From: an uncultured euryarchaeote
GTDB lineage: Archaea; Thermoplasmatota; Thermoplasmata; UBA10834
Length of the DNA stretch: 19,898 bases
Assembly (NCBI GenBank): GCA_937872085.1
Contig: CALMQK010000210.1
Span: 1 to 19,898 of the forward strand
Reading direction: 5' to 3'
Both the position numbers and the translations under genes were made by a program. Of this stretch, positions 15,601 through 19,898 are shown piece by piece. The notes beneath the pieces are model-generated. The model worked only from the letters and a program-made list of their open reading frames with translations, did no database searches and was not told the origin of the DNA. Positions within the stretch are counted from its first letter, which is position 1; every line of letters starts with the position of its first letter.

Positions 15601-16008
15601 GCCGTCGGAGTTCCTGCCGACCTTGACCCCCGTTATCCCCTCGAGCGGCGCGACGAGTATTCCCTCGGTGAGGACCGCCAGGCCAGCCCTGATCGCCCTT
15701 TCCATCGCGAACTCGATCGATCTCGCTGGAAGCTTGGCGTATTCCTTCGCAATCAGTATGGAGACCTCCTCCCGGTTGTGGTCCGTGCTCAGCTCCCTTA
15801 TCCGAGAGGCGATGCCTTCTACGTCCCATTCGAAGAGCAGCTTCTCAACGCGCTCCGCCAGGTCCGCAGCCTGGGGGATCTCCACGTCGATCTCGGGGTC
15901 CAGACCCTTCATCCTGGCCCGTCTGGCGACATCGTAGCAGGAATCCACCTCGCGCTGGAGGCTGGAGAAGTATTCTTCCATGGATTCACTGCAAACAACC
16001 GTCTTCAC
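12700..16008 (-). CDS. polC: DNA polymerase D large subunit DP2 (PolC)
   Basis: About 1102 residues. This is the catalytic subunit of the archaeal replicative polymerase PolD and works with the DP1 exonuclease subunit, which is not in this window. The N-terminal MEEYFSSLQREV...GLDPEIDVEIPQAADLAERVE is typical of DP2. A mid-protein zinc site CAEC...CGCG lies at about 635-650. The catalytic NCDGDED (about 853-859) is intact, with no intein at this known insertion site. The C-terminal zinc module is CTKCNTKYRR...CYCG. The end LDEYL resembles the C-terminal PCNA-interacting motif of DP2. The start is the GTG at 16008 (GGGGGAG just upstream); alternatives are ATG 16041 and ATG 15981. It lies downstream of the Nog1-like gene on the same strand, with a TATA-like box of its own. 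Confidence 0.96.
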   Translation of the reverse strand: MKTVVCSESMEEYFSSLQREVDSCYDVARRARMKGLDPEIDVEIPQAADLAERVEKLLFEWDVEGIASRIRELSTDHNREEVSILIAKEYAKLPARSIEFAMERAIRAGLAVLTEGILVAPLEGITGVKVGRNSDGSDYLTVFFSGPIRSAGGTGQAMSVLIADIVRREMGIGRYLSTNGEVQRLKEEIPLYKSCQHLQYTPTNEEIELIAKNVPVCIDGEGTEDEEIRGFRDLPRVETNRVRGGACLVVAEGLCLKAPKIQKHVKRLAIDGWEFIDEFLNLRKKGVVEGGSEVAPSSKFLKDLIAGRPVLAYPSKVGGFRLRYGRTRATGLAALAMNPATMHLLGEFVAIGTQIKIERPGKAGAITPCDTIEGPIALLDNGDLVYVDTIEEARALKGRVSEIVDVGEILVPYGEFVENNHLLMPAGYCIEWHKDELLEKCKSLPEGWEDPTFERAVEMSREFGVPLHPKFNLFWSDVALEDILELRDHVIKSGAFDGISLVISGDQKTKSILESLGALHAVAGDKFVLSKCAKPLLLGLGLDSSGPTVRPNGRAIPKCAKSLELVSALSGIDIRARAITRIGARVARPEKARERRMKPPPHGLFPIGTTGGPQRLVNLAAEVEAIKLELGERVCAECGRKSFMSRCGCGAHTTPTGNANIQNVPVGRIFMSALESLKEKRSVDVKGVQGMISKNKTPEAIEKGILRAKHEVFVFKDGTIRIDATDVPLTHFTPKEVGIDVHTARSLGYVKDFQGNELEKPDQLLELKVQDVVIPDSCVDYLINTCRFVDDLLVKVYGQEQFYRIERKNDLVGHLVVGLAPHTSGGVLARIVGFSSAHAGYAHPYFHAAKRRNCDGDEDSVILLLDCLLNFSRSFLPEKRGGLMDAPLVLTTKLDPNEIDKEAHNIDVGPKYALEFYRATQRYAHPKEVESIMDLVSGRIGTVLQYEGIGFTHRMSDISGGPTTSAYTSLETMDDKLKAQINLGVKIRAVDVADVVHRIITKHLLPDIQGSLKSFTGQQLRCTKCNTKYRRIPLKGRCYCGNKLTLTVHEAGVSKYLEKAKEIGDAFHVPAYTRQRMDLLENAINSLFQSDKIKNPKLDEYL

Positions 16009-16093
16009 ATGCTCCCCCTGAAGCCGATGACGACATCTCATCCCGCTTCGGAATGATTAGATGTGCAATCCCGGCAGATAATCGTGACTGCGA

Positions 16094-16102
16094 CTATAAG
16101 GG
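16094..16102 (-). promoter_or_regulatory. Possible TATA box of polC overlapping the upstream stop codon
   Basis: The minus strand reads CCCTTATAG; its last three bases are the stop of the GTPase gene. It would start transcription near 16071, leaving a leader of about 63 nt before GTG 16008. No other clear element is seen in 16009-16093. Confidence 0.35.
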
Positions 16103-17056
16103 TTGCTGGGCCTTGAGCGCGGCGACAATCCTGTCGATTAGTTTCGTAACATTGTATCCCGTCGAAGCGGATATCTTCAACCGCTCGTCCTTGCTCTTCG
16201 TCAGATCCGCCTTGTTCTCCACCTCGATGATGGGAACGGTTGAGAACTGCTCCCGTATCTGCTTCAACAGGTGCTCTTGCTCCGACATGGGGTAACCGCA
16301 GGTCTCCGTCGGGTCGAACATGAATATGACGAGGTCAGCGAGATGCTTCAAAGCGAGGATCCCCCTCAACTCGAAGCTGTTCCGCTCTTCCAGGGGCCTG
16401 TCCAGGAGTCCTGGGGTGTCGACCACCTGGTACCTGAAGTACTTCTTCTCGAAGGTGCCGACGGATATCTCCTGAGTCGTGAACGGATAGACTGCGACCC
16501 TGGGTTTCGCCGTGGAGATCTTCGCAACTAGCTGGCTCTTGCCCACGTTGGGGGAGCCCGCGATGACCACTGTCGGCTGCTCGGGGTTGATGGCCGGGTA
16601 CTTCTTCATTATGTCCCTTGCTTTCGAGAGGAACTTCAGCTCCTTGCCCACCTGTTTCACGAACGACGATATCCTGCCGTATGCGGCCCGCCTGAGCTCG
16701 TCTATCACGTCTATCTTCCTCGCTGAGGCCATCTGTCTGGTCGCCTCCCTGGCTATCCTCGCGACATTCCCCCTGGACCAATCGATCGCACCGAGAGCCT
16801 TCTTCAGCTTGTCCCTGCCGATCGTGACGTTGATGAGCTCGGCATAGAACGGGCTCTGCCTATCGATGCTGGGGAACGCCTTCACGTACTTCCCCATCGT
16901 GCTGACGATGGTGTCGCTCGAGGACTTCAGCTTGGAGATGTTGATCTCACGGACCGTCTCGAGCCTTGTCGGTCCTTCCCAGTCCACTTTGGAGGCCCTC
17001 TTGAAGGCCTTGTCCAGGATCTCGTCTGCTGTCAGGACGGTGGGTATCTCGAACAT
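16094..17056 (-). CDS. Nog1-family GTPase (ribosome biogenesis)
   Basis: About 320 residues from the ATG at 17056. A helical N-terminal domain of about 165 residues precedes the G domain: P-loop GSPNVGKS (167-174), switch-region YPFTTQ, G3 DTPGLLDRPLEERN (from 213) and G4 NKAD (281-284). The pattern PFTTxxxxVG...VVDTPG(L/I)LDxPLEERN is that of archaeal and eukaryotic Nog1, which acts in large-subunit assembly. The open frame extends 15 codons further to 17101, but a TATA-like box at 17081-17090 lies within that extension, so the later ATG is the start. It is divergent from the urocanate hydratase gene and in line with polC, 85 nt before its start. Confidence 0.92.
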   Translation of the reverse strand: MFEIPTVLTADEILDKAFKRASKVDWEGPTRLETVREINISKLKSSSDTIVSTMGKYVKAFPSIDRQSPFYAELINVTIGRDKLKKALGAIDWSRGNVARIAREATRQMASARKIDVIDELRRAAYGRISSFVKQVGKELKFLSKARDIMKKYPAINPEQPTVVIAGSPNVGKSQLVAKISTAKPRVAVYPFTTQEISVGTFEKKYFRYQVVDTPGLLDRPLEERNSFELRGILALKHLADLVIFMFDPTETCGYPMSEQEHLLKQIREQFSTVPIIEVENKADLTKSKDERLKISASTGYNVTKLIDRIVAALKAQQPL

Positions 17057-17080
17057 TGACTGAAGTCCATAACCGGGTTG

Positions 17081-17090
17081 CTCATAAATA
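17081..17090 (-). promoter_or_regulatory. TATA-like box for the Nog1-like gene
   Basis: The minus strand reads TATTTATGAG, about 29 nt before the ATG at 17056. This gives a nearly leaderless transcript and rules against the longer upstream start. Confidence 0.6.
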
Positions 17091-17114
17091 CTCTGCCTCA
17101 ACGGACATGCAAAA

Positions 17115-17123
17115 ACCTATAAC
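17115..17123 (+). promoter_or_regulatory. TATA-like box for hutU
   Basis: ACCTATAAC, preceded by an A-run, is centred about 23-24 nt before the GTG at 17142, so the message probably begins at or next to the start codon. No SD is seen. Confidence 0.55.
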
Positions 17124-17141
17124 CAGGCTAATGGCCTTCCA

Positions 17142-18797
17142 GTGGACGTGGTCGGCCGGAACATCAAGGCCAGAAGGGGCGGCAAGCTCATATGCAAAAG
17201 CTGGAGACAAGAGGCCATCCTCAGGATGCTCCAGAACAACCTGGAGAACGCTGAGAAGCCCGAGGACCTGATCATCTATGGGGGAACAGGGAAGGCGGCC
17301 AGGAATTGGGAATGCTATGACGCGATCGTCGAGTCCTTGAAGACCCTTGGAAATGACGAGACCCTTCTTATCCAATCCGGGAAGCCCGTCGGAGTCTTCA
17401 AGACGACCGAGCTCGCGCCGAGAGTATTGATTGCGAACTCGCATCTGGTGCCACACTGGTCGACTTGGGAGGTCTTCCACGAATTAGAGGCCAAGGGGCT
17501 GATCATGTACGGTCAGATGACCGCTGGGGGCTGGGCGTACATCGGCACACAGGGGATCCTCCAGGGGACTTACGAGACTTTTGCGGCATGCGCGAGAGAC
17601 AACTTCGGAGGCTCGTTGAAAGGCAGGCTCGTTCTCACCGGCGGACTGGGAGGGATGGGCGGGGCGCAGCCTCTCGCGGTGACGATGAACGGAGGCATCT
17701 GCCTCACGGTCGAGTGCGACCAGAAGAGGATCGACAGGCGCGTGAACAACGGATACTGCGACAAGAGAATGGTGGACTTGGACGAGGCCTTGGAGGTCGC
17801 GCTCAGGGCGAGGAGGGAGAAGAAACCACTCTCGATCGGGCTGCTAGGCAACTGTGCCGACGCGCTCCCGAAGATCGTCGACAAGGGCATTGTTCCTGAT
17901 GTGGTCACCGACCAGACCTCAGCCCACGACGAGTTGGGGGGATACATACCCAAGGGGCTTAGCATGGACGCTGCCGCCAAGCTCAGGGTATCCGACCCGG
18001 ATGAGTACCGAAGGAGCGCAATGGAAAGCATCGCCATTCATGTGAGGGCCATGCTGGACCTGAAGCGCAAGGGCGCCGTCGTCTTCGACTACGGGAACAA
18101 CATCCGTGGACAGGCGCTGAAGGCCGGGGTCTCGAATGCATTCGATTTCAAGGGTTTCGTGCCGCTATACATCCGGCCAATGTTCTGCGAGGGACGGGGT
18201 CCGTTCCGATGGGTCGCGCTCTCCGGAGACCCCGAGGACATCATCAAGACCGACAAGGTCGTGATGAAGGAATTCAAGGACAACAAGCAACTAATCAACT
18301 GGATCAAGCTCGCCGAGGCCAAGATCCCCTGGGAAGGTCTGCCTGCCCGGGTATGCTGGCTGGGTTTCGGGGAGAGGGCGAGATTCGGGATGATCATCAA
18401 CAGGATGGTGAGGGATGGCGAGCTGAAGGGACCCATCGTGATTACTCGGGATCACCTGGATTGCGGGTCTGTAGCCTCGCCGAACAGGGAGACCGAGGGG
18501 ATGAGGGACGGGAGCGATGCGATAGCAGACTGGCCTCTGCTAAACGCGCTCATCAACACGGCAGCAGGGGCGGACCTTGTTGCGATCCACAATGGCGGAG
18601 GCGTCGGCATCGGCTACTCGACCCATGCCGGACTGCTCGTGGTTGCCGACGGTTCCGATGCGGCAGACGAGAAGATCCAGCGTGTCCTGACAACCGATCC
18701 GGGAATGGGCGTCATCAGGCACGCAGATGCCGGATATCCCGAAGCCATCGAGAAGGCGAGACAAAGCGGCATCAGACTACCGATGCGCAGGCACTGA
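17142..18797 (+). CDS. hutU: Urocanate hydratase (urocanase)
   Basis: A 551-residue NAD+-dependent cytosolic enzyme that turns urocanate into imidazolone propionate, the second step of histidine breakdown. Family stretches are continuous: YGGTGKAARNWECYDAIV, LIQSGKPVGVFKTTELAPRV, MTAGGWAYIGTQGILQGTYE, the NAD-binding LTGGLGGMGGAQPLAVTMNGG, DQTSAHDELGGYIPKGL, SVASPNRETEGMRDGSDAI and IHNGGGVGIGYSTHAG. Cys405 in LPARVCWLG falls where the essential Cys410 of the Pseudomonas enzyme is expected. The length is normal. The GTG at 17142 is at leaderless distance from its TATA-like box. No hutH, hutI or formiminotransferase gene is in the window. The gene is divergent from the Nog1-like gene by 85 bp. 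Urocanase is mainly bacterial, so ancient transfer is possible. Confidence 0.96.
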   Translation: MDVVGRNIKARRGGKLICKSWRQEAILRMLQNNLENAEKPEDLIIYGGTGKAARNWECYDAIVESLKTLGNDETLLIQSGKPVGVFKTTELAPRVLIANSHLVPHWSTWEVFHELEAKGLIMYGQMTAGGWAYIGTQGILQGTYETFAACARDNFGGSLKGRLVLTGGLGGMGGAQPLAVTMNGGICLTVECDQKRIDRRVNNGYCDKRMVDLDEALEVALRARREKKPLSIGLLGNCADALPKIVDKGIVPDVVTDQTSAHDELGGYIPKGLSMDAAAKLRVSDPDEYRRSAMESIAIHVRAMLDLKRKGAVVFDYGNNIRGQALKAGVSNAFDFKGFVPLYIRPMFCEGRGPFRWVALSGDPEDIIKTDKVVMKEFKDNKQLINWIKLAEAKIPWEGLPARVCWLGFGERARFGMIINRMVRDGELKGPIVITRDHLDCGSVASPNRETEGMRDGSDAIADWPLLNALINTAAGADLVAIHNGGGVGIGYSTHAGLLVVADGSDAADEKIQRVLTTDPGMGVIRHADAGYPEAIEKARQSGIRLPMRRH

Positions 18798-18830
18798 GCG
18801 TATCCAGGAAGAATTGTCAAGCGAACGATG

Positions 18831-18839
18831 GTTTAATCA
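18831..18839 (+). promoter_or_regulatory. TATA-like box for the methyltransferase-like gene
   Basis: GTTTAATCA is centred about 32 nt before the ATG at 18867, predicting a leader of only a few bases. The gap 18798-18866 holds no clear terminator. Confidence 0.5.
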
Positions 18840-18866
18840 CGTAGTCAGGAATTGTCGTACGAGTGC

Positions 18867-19898
18867 ATGCCCATCAAGCTTCACCTAGGTTGTGGGGACG
18901 AGTACAAACCCGGATACTTGAACATCGATAGGTACGACAGAAGCGTTGCTGACATCGTATCTGATGTCATACAATTGCCTTTTAGACCATCGACCGTAGA
19001 TGAGATTGAAGCGGACCACCTCATCGAGCATCTGGACTATGTCCACGGGAGGTACGCGTTGAATGAATGGTTCCGGGTCCTGAAACCGGGCGGACGACTG
19101 ATCCTCGAAACGCCCGACCTCAAGGCGAGCATGAAAGAATTCGTATCAGCGGGTCTTAATTCAAAGAGGAACAGGCTCCAGTGGATCTACGGTCTTGACA
19201 GTCCCGGCCTGGCACATAAATCTGGATACACCTTCGACCTTCTGAAGGACGATCTCAGGAGCCTCGGATTCGTGTCTATATCAAAGCTCGACCCAGTAAC
19301 CCATGTCTACGAGCGGGGGATGAGGATTGAGTGCGAGAAGGGAAATCCATCGAAGAAAAAACTTCTGAACTCAGCCTTCAGAAAGGAGTTGTGGAGACAA
19401 CTGGGATCTGAAGATTCCTTCTTCCTTGTGCCCCTGGAGGATCACATAAGAGGCTTCCTCGAAACGGCCAGTGTACCAGAAGGCGCGGGGGTGGATCTGT
19501 TGGCGGCAAGATTGGCTGTCGTGAACCCTCGGGCGGCCCTCGCGTTCCTGAATGCATGCCACGAAGCTGGAATATTCGATGACGAAAGCGCGGCGAGCCG
19601 GATTGCTCTTGCCCGGCATCTCCTCTCCATAGACATTACCGGAAGAGCCGCAGCTGTCTGGGTGAGGAGCAGGAAGGGAAGGGACCTCGAGGAGGAATTC
19701 CTCAAGTCCACCGGGAGGCTTGAGCGCCTTTTGCTCAGCGAGCTCAGGGGAGAATCCGACCCCGCGAAGGATTTCGAATACATGAATACGCTGGAACCCG
19801 AGCGCATTGGGCTACTCGATTTCAGTATCCTTATGGTCGAGGCGCGGAGACGATTCAATCTGGGGGTGAAGGCATTCGCCTCCGGAAGTTTACTGGAA
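18867..19898 (+). CDS. SAM-dependent methyltransferase-like protein with unrecognised C-terminal region (runs off right edge)
   Basis: The frame is open for 344 codons from the ATG at 18867 to the window end without a stop. Residues 1-150 look like a class I (type 11) methyltransferase: motif I LHLGCG (5-10), GYLNIDRYD with the acidic residue after strand 2, DVIQLPFRPSTVDEIEADHLIEHLDY, then WFRVLKPGGRLILETPDL. The motif I loop is short, as in the 'LNLGCG...G(W/Y)xNxD' group often seen near glycan or surface-polymer genes. From about residue 150 the protein is charged and probably mostly helical (for example DLLAARLAVVNPRAALAFLN) and I do not recognise it. Codon use is somewhat less GC-rich than in neighbouring genes. 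The substrate is unknown. I see no neighbour that helps. Confidence 0.85.
   Translation, partial: MPIKLHLGCGDEYKPGYLNIDRYDRSVADIVSDVIQLPFRPSTVDEIEADHLIEHLDYVHGRYALNEWFRVLKPGGRLILETPDLKASMKEFVSAGLNSKRNRLQWIYGLDSPGLAHKSGYTFDLLKDDLRSLGFVSISKLDPVTHVYERGMRIECEKGNPSKKKLLNSAFRKELWRQLGSEDSFFLVPLEDHIRGFLETASVPEGAGVDLLAARLAVVNPRAALAFLNACHEAGIFDDESAASRIALARHLLSIDITGRAAAVWVRSRKGRDLEEEFLKSTGRLERLLLSELRGESDPAKDFEYMNTLEPERIGLLDFSILMVEARRRFNLGVKAFASGSLLE

Noticed and set aside
17057..17101. Longer N-terminus for the Nog1-like GTPase
   Set aside because: It contains the TATA-like box that drives the gene.

Overview
The window is archaeal. It carries the archaeal-type alanyl-tRNA synthetase, the uS13-uS4-uS11-RpoD ribosomal/RNA polymerase gene string, the large (DP2) subunit of DNA polymerase D, and a Nog1-type GTPase. 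First genes of transcription units have TATA-like boxes about 25-35 bases before the start codon. PolD and this gene mix point to a euryarchaeon. The GC-rich composition and the zinc-ribbon membrane proteins make a Thermoplasmata-related lineage my best guess, but this is inference and no rRNA is present to settle it.

Layout: (1) 1-1995, minus strand: three related zinc-ribbon/membrane proteins of unknown function, the last cut by the window edge. (2) 2107-3342, plus: an FAD/NAD(P)H oxidoreductase divergent from them. (3) 3471-6764, plus: alaS followed with zero spacing by a VIT1/CCC1-type membrane transporter. (4) 6793-9970: a complete nickel module, with nikR on the minus strand and, divergent from it, a CbiM/NikM(N)-CbiQ-CbiO ECF transporter. 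A 28-bp NikR-like operator lies between them. (5) 10124-12697, plus: rps13, rps4, rps11, rpoD. (6) 12700-17056, minus: polC (DP2) converging on rpoD with only 2 bp between the stop codons, preceded by the Nog1-like GTPase. (7) 17142-18797, plus: urocanate hydratase. (8) 18867 to the right edge, plus: an open-ended SAM methyltransferase-like protein with a long C-terminal part that I do not recognise.

How they work together: the nickel genes form a self-contained sensor-plus-uptake circuit (NikR senses Ni, CbiM/Q/O import it), with a His-rich tail on the ATPase. The ribosomal/RNAP genes form one operon with short gaps or overlaps. Urocanate hydratase implies histidine breakdown, but no other hut gene is in view.

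Coding density is very high. The longest stretches without a gene are 9971-10123 (ribosomal promoter and leader), 1320-1452 (a promoter) and 3343-3470. No gap exceeds 300 bases. I saw no rRNA, tRNA, CRISPR array, insertion sequence or intein. I did not find a clearly new multi-gene system. The least explained items are the zinc-ribbon/membrane gene trio and the C-terminal part of the methyltransferase-like gene.
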